From Coenobita brevimanus (lineage: Eukaryota > Arthropoda > Malacostraca > Decapoda > Coenobitidae), in assembly GCA_032717465.1 (NCBI GenBank), contig CM064664.1, forward strand, positions 1,018,717 to 1,082,716: 64,000 bases of DNA, in the 5' to 3' direction. The notes below the pieces were generated by a model. The model was not told where the DNA came from. It saw only the letters and a program-made list of their open reading frames with translations, and did no database searches. The position numbers were made by a program, and so were the translations under genes. Of this stretch, positions 10,281-20,946 are shown piece after piece (within the stretch, counting starts at the first letter, position 1; each line of letters begins with the position of its first letter).

Positions 10281-10537
10281 ATGATCAATCTATCTATCTA
10301 TTGCCAGACGCCTCAATCCCGTTTGGGGTGGCCACAAACAAATCGCCTCCAAGTCGCCCTGTCCCCCGCCATTTCACTACCCTGCTCCCAACTCACACCC
10401 CCCTCCCTCATATACCTCTCCACCCCATCCCTCCATCTCATCCTCGGTCTCCCCCTCCCTCTTCCACCCTCCACCTCACTCACATACACTCTCTTCGTCA
10501 GTCGTTCACCCTCCATCCTCTACACATGGCCAAACCA
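10281..10537 (-). mobile_element. RTE-like LINE, 3' end only
   Basis: Reading minus, the C-terminal frame ends RGRPRMRWRDGVERYM ... ATWRRFVCG, then a short 3' region and a (TAGA)n tail. The same 3' end recurs at 26452, 26855, 27021, 42329, 45330, 46382 and 59463 (minus) and 61705 (plus). This copy is truncated shortly upstream of the C-terminal domain. Confidence 0.85.
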
Positions 10538-11096
10538 CCTCTCAGAACTGTGTACAGATGTGTGTAACAGAAGCAGACTTCTTGACGCTAAATATTGAAA
10601 ACTGTCGTTAAGTGGAGGGAAATGTCTCGATGTAGAAGAAAAGCGCTGCACTGGCAACAAAGTGTAATGGATTGAACTTACGGAATCCTAAGCAATAGTT
10701 TTTATTTCTTAAAATCAGATTTAGGGATGAAACAACGTAACGAGATTTATTACTACACGGGGAAAGTGCGTTTGGTGTTTGTTTAAAGAATGACTTGTGG
10801 CAGCAGTGACAAACGCAATAGTGACATTTTTTTGTTTGTGCTATATCTAGCGAGTTTAATCACTAGCGACACAACTCCATTTTCTTTTCTGTGTGATTCC
10901 CCCGTTATTCTTTTAGTCCTAACTAGCAGAATTTTGCTTAATTCACCCAGTTTAGCGGATTTTTACCATTATTGAGGCAAATTTAGCAGATATCTATAAA
11001 CACTTTGGCAACACTGCTTGTGCTAGGGTGTGGCTTGCAATCATGGAGAAAGAGAGAGAGCAGCATTCAGGGAAGGGGTTGCAGAGAGGCGAAAAG
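10538..11096. other. Unassigned AT-rich sequence
   Basis: No gene or named repeat recognised. The last part (about 11040 onward) becomes G/A-rich and leads into the GGCAGCAGGCAGACAG minisatellite. Confidence 0.5.
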
Positions 11097-12120
11097 GCAT
11101 GTAGTTAGGCAGATAGGCATGCAGTTAGGCAGCAGGCATGCAGTTAGGCAGACAAGGAGGTAGCAGGAAAAGAGGAAGGCATCAGGCAATTAGCAGCAGG
11201 CAGACAGGAAGGAATCAGGCAGTTAGGCAGCAAGACAGGGGGGGCAGCAGGCAGACAGGCAAGCAGACAGGCAGGCAGTTAGGTAGCAGGCAGACAGGCA
11301 TGTAGTTAGGCAGACAAGGAGGCAGCAGGCAGACAGGAAGGCATCAGGCAGTTAGGCAGCAGGCAGACGGGCATGCATTTAGGCAGACAAGGAGGCAGCA
11401 GGCAGACAGGGCGGCATTTGGCAGACAGGGAGGCAGCAGGCAGACGGGGCAATAGGCAGACAGGTAGGCAAGAGAGACAGGGAGGTGGCAGGCAGACAAG
11501 GAGCAGCAGGCAGACAGGCATGCAGTTAGGCAGACAGGGAGGCAGCAGGTAGACAGGGAGGCAGCAGTCAGCAGGGAGGCAGCAGGCAGACAGGGAGGCA
11601 GAAGGCAGACAGGCAGGCAGAAGGCAGACAAGGAGGCAGCAGGCAGACAGGGGGGCAGCAGGGAGGCAGCAGGCAGACAGGGAGGTAGCAGGCAGACAGG
11701 GGCCAGCAGGCAGACAGGGTGCAGCACGCAGACAGGGGGCCAGCAGGCAGACAGGGGGGTAGCAAGCAGACAGGGAAGCAGCAGGCAGACAGGGAGATAG
11801 CAGGGAGGCAGCAGGCAGACAGCGAGGCAGCAGGCAGACAGGGAGGCAGCAGGCAGACAGGGAGACAGCAGGCAGACAGGGAGACAGCAGGGGGGCAGCA
11901 GGCAGACAGGGGGGCAGCAGGCAGACAGGGAGACAGCAGGCAGACAGGGAGATAGCAGGGGGGCAGCAGGCAAGCAGGGGGGCAGCAGGCAGACAGGGAG
12001 GCAGCAGGCAGACACGGAGGCAGCAGGGAGACAGGGAGACAGCAGGGAGGCAGCAGGCAGACAGAGAGGCAGCATGCAGACAGGGGGGGCATCAGGCAGG
12101 CAGGAAAGGGAGGAGGGAGG
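11097..12120. repeat. 19-bp minisatellite (GGCAGCAGGCAGACAGGGA)
   Basis: About 1 kb of variably spaced 19-bp units with indels (GCAGTTAGGCAG variants on the left, cleaner units on the right). The long minus-strand Cys/Leu/Pro/Ala frames are translations of this repeat and its neighbour, not proteins. The same unit occurs at 18300-18470 and 19022-19400. Confidence 0.95.
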
Positions 12121-12189
12121 GCGATACAAGGGAGTGAGGGAGGTGTGACCCTGAGGCGCAGCGAGTTCTTTTGCTTGTACTTGTTTCCC

Positions 12190-12946
12190 GCACTGTGTGG
12201 TGGTGGTGGTGGTGATAGGGGTGGTAGTGGTGGTGATAATGGTGGTGGTGATGGTTGTGGTGATAGTAGTGGTGGTGGTGATATTGGCGATGATAGTGGT
12301 GGTGGTGGTGGTGATAATGGTAGTAGTGGTGGTGGTGGTGATAGTGGTGGTTGTGGTGGTGATAGTGGTAGTAGTGGTGGTGGTGGTGGTGATAGTGGTT
12401 GTGGTGGTCATGGTGGTGGTTGTGGTGGTGATAGTCGTAATGATGGTGGTGATAGTGGTAGTAGTGGTGGTGGTGGTGGTGGTTGTGGTGGTGATAGTGG
12501 TAGTAGTGGTGGTGGTGGTGATAGTGGTTGTGCTGGTCATGGTGGTGGTTGTGGTGGTGATAGTCGTAATGGTGGTGGTGATAGTGGTAGTAGTGGTGGT
12601 GGCAGTGATGGTGGTGTTGATGTTGGTGTTGATGGTGGTTGTGGTGATGATTGTGGTAGTAGTGGTGGAGGTGGTGATAGTGGTTGTGGTGGTGATAGTC
12701 GTAATGGTGGTGGTGATAGTGGTGGTGGTGGTGATAGTGGTTGTGGTAGTAGTGGTGGTGGTGGTGATCGTGGTTGTGGTGGTGATAGTTGTAATGGTGG
12801 TGGTGATAGTGGTAGTAGTGGTGGTGGTGGTGATATTGGTTGTGGTAGTCATGGTGGTGGTTGTGGTGGTGATAGTCGTAATGGTGGTGGTGATAGTGGT
12901 AGTAGTGATGGTGATGGTGGTAGTGGTGATGGTGACATATGTCAAT
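12190..12946. repeat. (GGT/GAT)n trinucleotide tract
   Basis: About 750 bp of GGT with GAT, AGT and TGT interruptions arranged in longer repeated blocks. It is joined to the preceding minisatellite by a spacer (GAGGTGTGACC... GCAGCGAGTTCTTTTGC) that is repeated at 19430-19487. Confidence 0.95.
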
Positions 12947-13674
12947 AGGTTATTACTGATCGTGTAAGTAGACGTAGCCGAGCGGTGTAATTCTATAGAG
13001 AAGGTTATTTTGTTATTTCGTCGATGGAAGAGACACCAGCAGAGAGTAATGGTGAGGTGTGTAGGAGTTAGTGTAGGCCTTCTCTGTTCCGTTATTCTCT
13101 TCATATTTTAAGTGGGATGATGAACTAGGCAGATTTGGGTCGAGGGAGTTTATTGTGAGACAGTTACTTGAATAAAAGTTAAGAGCTTGGCGTGACCCGT
13201 GTAGCCTATGGTTAGTAGCAGTTTATGCCAGCTGCTGTCCTCCTACTTTACTCTTACTCTCCTACTCCCTATCACTCTCTCCTTGTCTAACTCTTGTTCT
13301 CTCCTGCCCTACTCTGTCTGACTCTGTCTTCTACTAACTCTCCTACATGTGATATCGGACTTGTATCCCCCCCTCTAGCTTCCGGCTAAAGTGTGTGGGC
13401 GTACGTGTGTGTAGGTTTGTGCGTGTGTGTGTCTGTCACGTTTCCGACACGTGATCAGAGATGCTTGACATCCTTGATTCGTCTAGGTAGGGGGATGTGT
13501 GGTTGTTTCTTCCTGGAGAACTCAGACATAGCTACCTGTCTGACATATTGTTACCTATGTAACCTCTTCCTAGAGAACTCGTACATAACTACCTGTTTAA
13601 CATAGTGTTACCTATGTCTATATAGCTGCACATCGTAGTTACATGTAGTATTGTGTTATAATATGACTTTATGC
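12947..13674. other. Unassigned spacer
   Basis: Mixed-composition sequence including a GT-rich patch (13393-13435) and a short internal duplication around TAGAGAACTCGTACATAACTA / TGGAGAACTCAGACATAGCTA. No coding evidence. Confidence 0.5.
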
Positions 13675-14290
13675 CTATAGTGGGTGTTGGGTATGGTGGT
13701 GTGGGTGTTGGGTATGGTGATGTGGGTGATGGGTATGGTGGTGTGGGTGTTGGGTATGGTGGTGTGGGTGTTGGATATGATGGTGTGGGTGTTGGGTATG
13801 GTGGTGTGGGTGTTGGGTATGGTGGTGTGGGTGTTGGGTATGGTGGTGTGGGTGTTGGGTGTGGTGGTGTGGGTGTTGGGTATGGTGGTGTGGGTGTTGG
13901 ATATGGTGGTGTGTGGGTGTTGGGTATGGTGGTGTGGGTGTTGGGTATGGTAGTGTGGGTGTTGGGTATGGTGGTGTGGGTGTTGGGTATGGTGGTGTGG
14001 GTGTTGAGTGTGGTGGTGTGGGTGTTGGGTATGGTGGTGTGGGTGTTGGGTATGGTGGTGTGGGTGTGGGTTATGTTAATGTGGTTAGGTGGGGTGTGGT
14101 GGGGTAGGTATGGGGTTGGGTAGGGTGTGGGTGTGGGTTACTGTAACGTGGTTGGGTGTGGTGTGGTGGGGTAGGTATGGGGTGTTGGGTGGGGTTGGTA
14201 TGGTGTTGGATGGGGTGTGGTGGGGTGGGTATGGGGTTGGGTGGGGTGTTGTGGGGTAGAAATGGGGTTGGATGGGGTGTGGTTGGTATA
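13675..14290. repeat. 21-bp minisatellite (GTGTGGGTGTTGGGTATGGTG) and GGGGT-rich tail
   Basis: About 19 copies of a 21-bp unit to about 14090, then irregular GGGGTGTGGTGGGGTAGGTAT sequence. The G-rich strand is the plus strand throughout. A second array of the same unit followed by the same tail begins at 20504. Confidence 0.95.
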
Positions 14291-14695
14291 CCTACTTCTG
14301 TCTCTCTCAGTTCCTCTCAACTCCCTCACTCTCTATTGTGGAATAATGTGCATGTTATTCCTGACTACGCTCTGATGTGTCAAGTACGAGTAGCTAAATA
14401 TTTAGCATGTCAGCACTGGCTACATAACTGTATATTGAGCTTTTTAAATACAGTCGATTTGTAAACAGCAAAAGGTAAATAAAAAAGACAAGAAAGAACA
14501 GTTTTGGGCTGTCATTTTTCTTACGAAAAGAAAACGACAGGCAGGTCCCCAAAAGGACAGACGTGGCAACCTGAGGAAGTGACGCCGTGTTGCCAATGTA
14601 GTGATCTTTGCGCTAGGTTTAACCAACAATAGCGGTACTTTTTGACTGCTTAACTACAGGACATCAAGTAATGTTTTAGTGATTTCAGTAAATTT
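14291..14695. other. Unassigned sequence
   Basis: No supported gene or repeat; AT-rich toward the right. Confidence 0.5.
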
Positions 14696-14947
14696 TTGGC
14701 CTTATTCCAAAAATATTATCCATTTTTTTCGCTAATTTCCAGAACTTTATGCATGAACAAAATTATAGCGTTTGTTAGCTTGTTTAGCGGCCTTAGCGTA
14801 TTTAGCTCTGGCCAGTGAGTGATGAGATGTTAGTATAACAGTGGCTGTGTTTATGAGAGCAAGTGTGTTGGCTACGAACACCATCACGTGAGTTGTTTTT
14901 TGCTGCAGAGAAGGAGTAATAGTATATGGTGGATCAGTTGGCGGTAC

Positions 14948-14981
<34 letters not shown>

Positions 14982-15013
14982 CAGAGGGGTGGGGCACGGA
15001 GAGGGTGATAAGT
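14696..15013. repeat. Dispersed 330-bp repeat, copy 2
   Basis: Same order of blocks as 9562-9893, including TTTAGCTCTGGCCAGTGAGT and the embedded (GT)n. The microsatellite lies at the same internal position in both copies, so it travelled with the repeat. Confidence 0.85.
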
Positions 15014-15302
15014 ACAGACGTTGGAATAAGTTCGTTTCCTTTTCCGTGGACTAAGGTGTTTGTAACACTGCTCGATGGAGAGCAATCCCCTCCTCCTTCC
15101 TTCCTCATAGTCCCACACTCCCACCCAACCCCCCCACTTTTCTCTCCAACCCCATAACCCCACCCGGTACCCTCCATACTCTCGCTCACAGCCAGCTAGG
15201 GGTTTCTGTAGTTCAAGCACCTCTCTAATTACGTGTACTGCGAACAACTAATATAGGAACAGTACAGTATATGTCAAACCAAGTTAGGAAAAGGTTTACT
15301 AC

Positions 15303-15349
<47 letters not shown>

Positions 15350-15414
15350 CAGACAGACAGACAGAGAGAGAATAAATTGCTGTGATTAAATGTTGCGGTA
15401 ATAGAAACCTCTTT

Positions 15415-15477
<63 letters not shown>

Positions 15478-15525
15478 CGAAAATAAATCTGCTGTTATTA
15501 AATGTTGCGGTAGTAAACACCTCTT

Positions 15526-15560
<35 letters not shown>
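15014..15560. repeat. Spacer, then (GA)n / (CA)n block with local duplication
   Basis: Unassigned to about 15305. (GA)n lies at 15308-15350 and (CA)n at about 15420-15475. A segment containing TTAAATGTTGCGGTA occurs on both sides of the CA tract (about 15388 and 15498), a local duplication. (GA)n follows again at about 15532-15556. Confidence 0.85.
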
Positions 15561-16035
15561 TTACAAGGAAAATTAGGCTAATGACTATGCAGGCCATACC
15601 GTGGAGATCCATCTTGTTTGCCTGGGAATGCATATCCAATTCACATTTATTCTGGTGTAAGAGCCTGCCGATGAATCCCTTAAACTTCTCTACTGTAGTG
15701 TTAACAACGTCCATGTTGAGTCAGGTCCATGTGGAGCAGATCTTGCACGTGATAAAGTTTTCATGTAATTCTGCTGGTAAATTTGTTCGTTGTGTGCCTA
15801 GTCCGTGTTAAGAGTAAGCGACTTTCTATGTAATGATTGTGAAACCCATTCAGATTTTAAACACTTTAATGAGCTGACCTCGTAGTGTACGAGTTTCTGC
15901 TAAAAAAGTCCCACAGCCTCAGGCCAACCTGATACCTTAGTCTCCTGAACTCTTTAAGTCGACCTATGTCTTTTTCAAGCGACCAAAATTCCACAGCAAC
16001 TCAGGAAGTGGCCGTATTAAGGAGATATAGACTGT
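15561..16035. other. Unassigned, moderately unique sequence
   Basis: Balanced composition without a recognised repeat. A 76-codon plus-strand frame at 15581-15811 has no recognised motif. Confidence 0.4.
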
Positions 16036-16049
16036 GAGGACAATCTCTT

Positions 16050-16100
<51 letters not shown>

Positions 16101-16302
16101 AAATGATGTAAGATGGAGAAGAGAAAGAGAGATGGAAAGAAGAGTGAGAGGGAAAGGAGGGGAAGGAAAGGCGAAGGAGGAGAAAAAAAGAATTACAGGA
16201 AGGTACTGACGAGGGTAACTGTAGGTGGGAACAGGGAAAGATGGAATGTGGTAGAGGAGAACGTGACTGTGGTGGGAGAGAGAAAAATGGGGTAAGAAAA
16301 AC

Positions 16303-16346
<44 letters not shown>

Positions 16347-16480
16347 CTTGGAATGGTAAGAACAATCAGGAGAAATACTGATAAAAAAAAAAAAAGTGAG
16401 TGAGAGAAGAAGCTGAAGCAGAGAGGAAGAAAACCCGCAGGTGAAAAAATGAAACAATGTTATAGGAGTGACACAGGGAC

Positions 16481-16561
<81 letters not shown>

Positions 16562-17550
16562 CTGTGTGTTAAAAGACAGGGAGGGACAGGCGGAGAGGGA
16601 GAGCAAGTGGAAAAATGAGAAATGAAAGGACAGTTATGGAGAAAACAAAAAGGGGAGAGGCAAGGAGAACAACGATGGTTTAAAAAAAGAGAGTGAGAAG
16701 AAGAGACAGTGAGAGGTGAAATGAGATACAAGCAGTGTGAAAGGGAAAGAGAAACGCAAAATGTGAATAGAAAGGCCGGGAGACAGGGAAGTAGAGACAA
16801 AAGGGGAGACAGCTGAGAGAAAATGGGAATGGAGCAAACACAGAAACAGGGATAACAAAAGGAGAAAGTGGGAATGAGAGCTACGGAAGGGAATACTGAG
16901 AACGATAATGAGAAAAATTAGAAAAGGAGGCAAGGTAACAGGAAGGAGGAAGAAAGTGTGTTATTCTGGCAAGGACGCAGGGAAGGAACTAAGCAGGATA
17001 AGACGAAAGCATTGAGGCTGAGTAGAACGAATGACATTCAAGTAAAAAGGGAGGGAGAGAAACAGAGAAATTTGCGGAAAGTAGAGATTAAGGGTGGGAA
17101 GAAAATAGGCTAATTTTTAGGGCAAGAAATAGGAGGGGGGTGTTAAGAATGGAAGACAAGGGTAGGGAGAGGTCAGGAGGCGGGAAAGACAGTGGGAAGA
17201 GCGGAATGAAAGAAGAGTTTTCGGGTGACAGGGAGAGACGGAGAGAGGAGAAAAAGAGCATGCAGTTATTACTGGGGGAAGAAAGCAGTGAAGGAAATGG
17301 ATTTAGTACAAGTAAAGAAATATGGAGAGAGTAATGGAGAAAAAAAGGTAAGACATGTGACAGATGACAAAAGTAAGACAAAGTTGTGACACAGGGAGGG
17401 AGAAAGAAAAGATGAGTGAGGTAAGGAGGGAGTGACAGAGAGGGAGAGAGACGAAGGAAAGGAAAGAGAGAGGGAGGAAGGTAGGGACTGGGCAGATAGC
17501 TATAAAGAAAGGGGAAGGAGGGAAAAGGAAACTGGGAATGAGACAAAGAA
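16036..17550. repeat. Long purine-biased region with GA and CA tracts
   Basis: For about 1.5 kb the plus strand is overwhelmingly A and G. It contains (GA)n at 16058-16098 and 16301-16343 and (CA)n at about 16482-16559. Ser/Pro/Phe/Leu-rich minus-strand frames here follow from this bias and are not credible proteins. Confidence 0.9.
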
Positions 17551-17582
17551 TCATCATCATCATCATCATTATCATCATCATT

Positions 17583-17633
<51 letters not shown>

Positions 17634-17833
17634 TCTATCATCATTATCATCATCATCACCATCACCTCCATCATCATCACCATCATGACCATCATCACTA
17701 TCACCATGACCATCATCATCACCATCATCATCACCGTCATCATCACCATCACCACCATCATCATCACCATCATCATCATCACCATCATCCTGCTATCATC
17801 ATCATCACCATCATTATCATCACCACCATCATC

Positions 17834-17865
<32 letters not shown>

Positions 17866-18243
17866 CATCATCATCACCGTCATCATCACAATCACCACCA
17901 TCATCATCACCATCATCATCACCATCATCATACTATCATCATCATCACCATCATTATCATCACCACCATCATCATCATCATCATCATCACCATGATCATC
18001 ATCATCATCATCATCATCATTATCATCATCACCGTCATCATCACCATGACCACCATCATCATCACCATCATCATCATCACCATCATCATCACCATCATCA
18101 TCATCACCATCATCATCATCACCATCATCATACTATCATCATCATCATACTATCATCATCATCATCATCATCATTATCTCATCATCATCATCATCATCAC
18201 CATCATCTTCATCACCATCATCATCATCATCATCATCATTACT
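17551..18243. repeat. (CAT/CAC)n trinucleotide tract, about 690 bp
   Basis: Almost pure ATC/ACC triplets with larger duplicated blocks (for example TACTATCATCATCATCACCA near 17929 and a related block near 17790). Confidence 0.97.
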
Positions 18244-18269
18244 GTCTTCCTGCGGTCCACCATCCTCCT

Positions 18270-18470
18270 CCTGAGAGAGAGAGAGAGAGAGAGAGAGAGC
18301 AGGCAGTGACGCAGTTAACAGAAAACAGCCAGGGAGGCAGGATGAAGACAAGGAGGCAGTTAGGAGCAGGCAGGCAGTTAGGCAGCAGGCAGACAGGGAG
18401 GCAGCAGGCAGCTAGGCAGCAGGCAGACAGGGAGGCAGCAGGCAGTTAGGAAGGAGGCAGATAGAGAGGT
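18270..18470. repeat. (GA)n and short 19-bp minisatellite block
   Basis: (GA)n at 18272-18299, followed by GGCAGCAGGCAGACAGGGA units to about 18470. Confidence 0.9.
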
Positions 18471-18627
18471 GTCAGGACTCTTAACTATCATAAATAATAG
18501 CTAGTAGCATAGATGTAATCTACAAGGTTAAAGCAAAGTCATAGCTACGGCCTGCAGGAACAGCGTTTGTAAATTGCCGCTGAGGAATGCTGTATTCAGC
18601 ACCTGGTGACGCTTGGCCGGAAAGCCA

Positions 18628-18672
<45 letters not shown>

Positions 18673-19021
18673 CTTCTACAACATTTCGACGACAGTGTAG
18701 CCCACGTGATGGAAGTTCTTATATACGCCAAGAAAGAGGAGGAGAAGTCAGAAGGAATTAGGAGACTGGAGCGGAGAGAGAGCGAGAAGTGGGGGTGTAA
18801 CGAGAGAAGCTGGGAGACGTTAGCTAGCACAAACGCTCTTGTGTAATACACGCAGTGTTCATCTTGAGCTTTTTCCTTTTGAACACAATAACACTACAAT
18901 CAACCCCAGACTCATCTTTTATCTTCTCCCGTCATCGACTACAAGTGAACTGAGGTTATTTCCTCAATTTACTCAGTATTTACTACATCTCGGCTACGAC
19001 TGCTATATAATCTATTACAAG
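18471..19021. other. Unassigned spacer with (CA)n
   Basis: (CA)n at about 18628-18670 inside otherwise unassigned sequence. Confidence 0.5.
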
Positions 19022-19400
19022 ACTGTTAGAGGCAGCAGGCAGGCAGTTAGGCAGCAGGCAGACAGGCATGCAGTTATGCAGACAAGAAGGCAGCAGGGAG
19101 ACAGGGAGACAGCAGGCAGATAGCAAGGGAGCAAGCAGTTAGGATGCAGGAAGATAGGCAGTTAGGCACCAGGAACACCGAGAGACAGCAGGCAGTTAGG
19201 TAGCAGGCAGGCAGACAGGCATGCAGATAAGCAGGCAGTTAGGCAGCAGGTAGACAGGGAGGAAGCAGGCAGACAAGGTGGCAGCAGGCAGACAGGAAGG
19301 CAGCAGGCAGACAGGGAGGCTGCTGGCAGACAGGGAGGCAGCAAGCAGACAGGGAGGCAGCAGGCAGACGGGGGGGGGGGCAGCAGGCAGGCAGGAAAGG
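19022..19400. repeat. 19-bp minisatellite, second block
   Basis: Same unit and variants (GCAGTTAGGCAGCAGG) as 11097-12120. It is followed by the same short spacer into a GGT tract. Confidence 0.95.
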
Positions 19401-19487
19401 GAGGATGGAGGGATGCACAAGGGAGGGAGGGAGGTGTGACCTTGATGCGCAGCGAGTTCTTTTGCCTGTATTTGTTTCCTGCACTGT

Positions 19488-20093
19488 GTGGTGGTGGTGG
19501 TGGTGATGGTGATAGTGGTGGTGATGGTGATAGTGGTGGTGGTGGTGGTGGTGATAATGGTGGTGGTGGTGATAGTGGTGGTGGTGATAGTGGTGGTGGT
19601 GGTGGTGATAGTGGTGGTGGTGGTGGTGATAGTGGTGGTGGTGATAGTGGTGGTGGTGGTGGCGAGTGGTGGTGATGGTGGTGATAGTGGTGGTGGTGGT
19701 GGTGGCGAGAGTGGTGGTGGTGATAGTGATAGTGGTGGTGGTGGTGGTGATAGTAGTGGTGGTGGTGGTGATAGTGGTGGTGATGGTGGTGGTGATAATG
19801 GTGGTGGTGGTGGTATGGTGGTGGTGGTGGTGGTGGTTATAGTGGTAATGGTGATAGTGGTGGTGCTGGTGATACTGATGGTTGTGGTGGTGATAGTGGT
19901 GGTGGTGGTAGTGGTGGTGATAATGGTGGTGGTGGTTGTGGTGATAATAGTGGTGGTGGTGATAGTGGCGATGATAGTGATGGTGGCGGTGGTGGTGATA
20001 GTGGTGGTGGTTGTGGTGGTCATAGTGGTGGTTGTGGTGGTAATAGTCGTAATGGTGGTGGTGAAAGTGGAAGTGGTGGTGGTGGTGGTGATT
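19488..20093. repeat. (GGT/GAT)n tract, second copy
   Basis: Preceded at 19430-19487 by GTGACCTTGATGCGCAGCGA and related sequence shared with 12147-12197. GGTGGTGATAGT blocks dominate. Confidence 0.95.
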
Positions 20094-20149
20094 AACCAAA
20101 TCTAACACTTGCTTTATGCGTAATTATACTTCCACAAAAACAGCATCAA

Positions 20150-20464
20150 CTAGAAAACAAACATTGTCTTCTAAAATGATTGTTAAGAAGTAGGAATGGC
20201 AAAAGTGCACAGGTAAGAGATGAAAAAAGCACAGAAACAAGAGAGCATTCGGGATGGGAGGAGATTTGGAGACCTCTACCCATTACTAAATACCACACTT
20301 TAGCCACAGACTTGTAGCTGCTGGAATGTAGTAATGGGTACAAGTCTCCAAATCTCCCATCTTCAATGCTCTCTTGTCTATGTGCTTTTTTCATGTCTTA
20401 TCTGTGCACCTTTGTCATTCCTACTTCTTAACAATCATTTTTGAAGAAAATGTTTGTTTTATAG
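20150..20464. repeat. Fold-back element with about 150-bp arms
   Basis: The left arm starts CTAGAAAACAAACATTGTCT. The right arm, read on the minus strand, starts CTATAAAACAAACATTTTCT. The arms then agree through TGATTGTTAAGAAGTAGGAA, GTGCACAG and AGATTTGGAGAC with few mismatches around a centre near 20308. It is probably a MITE; no clear target duplication was identified. Confidence 0.9.
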
Positions 20465-20503
20465 TTCATATATGACTGAGGTATAATGGTGTAAGGCCTC
20501 AAA

Positions 20504-20846
20504 GGTGTGGGTGTTGGGTATGGTGGTGTGAGTGTTGGGTATGGTAGTGAGTGTTGGGTATGGTGGTGTGGGTGTTGGGTATGGTGGTATGGGTGTTGGG
20601 TATGGTGGTGTGGGTGTTGGGTATGGTGGTGTAGGTGTTGGGTATGGTGGTGTGGGTGTTGGGTATGGTGGTGTGGGTGTTGGGTATGGTGGTGTGAGTG
20701 TTGGGTATGGTGGTGTGGGTGTTGTGTATGGTGGTGTGGGTGTTGGGTATGGTGGTGTGGGTGTTGGATATGGTGATGTGCGTGTGGGTTACGGTAATGT
20801 GGTTTAGTGGGGTGTGGTGGGATAGGTATGGGGTTGGGTGGGATGT
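20504..20846. repeat. 21-bp minisatellite, second array, cut by gap
   Basis: About 13 copies of the GTGTGGGTGTTGGGTATGGTG unit, then the same TTACGGTAATGTGGTT / GGGGTGTGGTGGGATAGG tail as after 14060. It is truncated by the assembly gap. Confidence 0.95.
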
Positions 20847-20946
20847 NNNNNNNNNNNNNNNNNNNNNNNNNNNNNNNNNNNNNNNNNNNNNNNNNNNNNN
20901 NNNNNNNNNNNNNNNNNNNNNNNNNNNNNNNNNNNNNNNNNNNNNN
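20847..20946. other. Assembly gap (100 N)
   Basis: Exactly 100 N, the usual placeholder for a gap of unknown length. It lies between two tandem arrays. Confidence 1.

Noticed and set aside
11344..13104. 586-codon minus-strand frame rich in Thr then Cys/Leu/Pro/Ala
   Set aside because: It spans a GGT tract and a 19-bp minisatellite; composition fully explains it.
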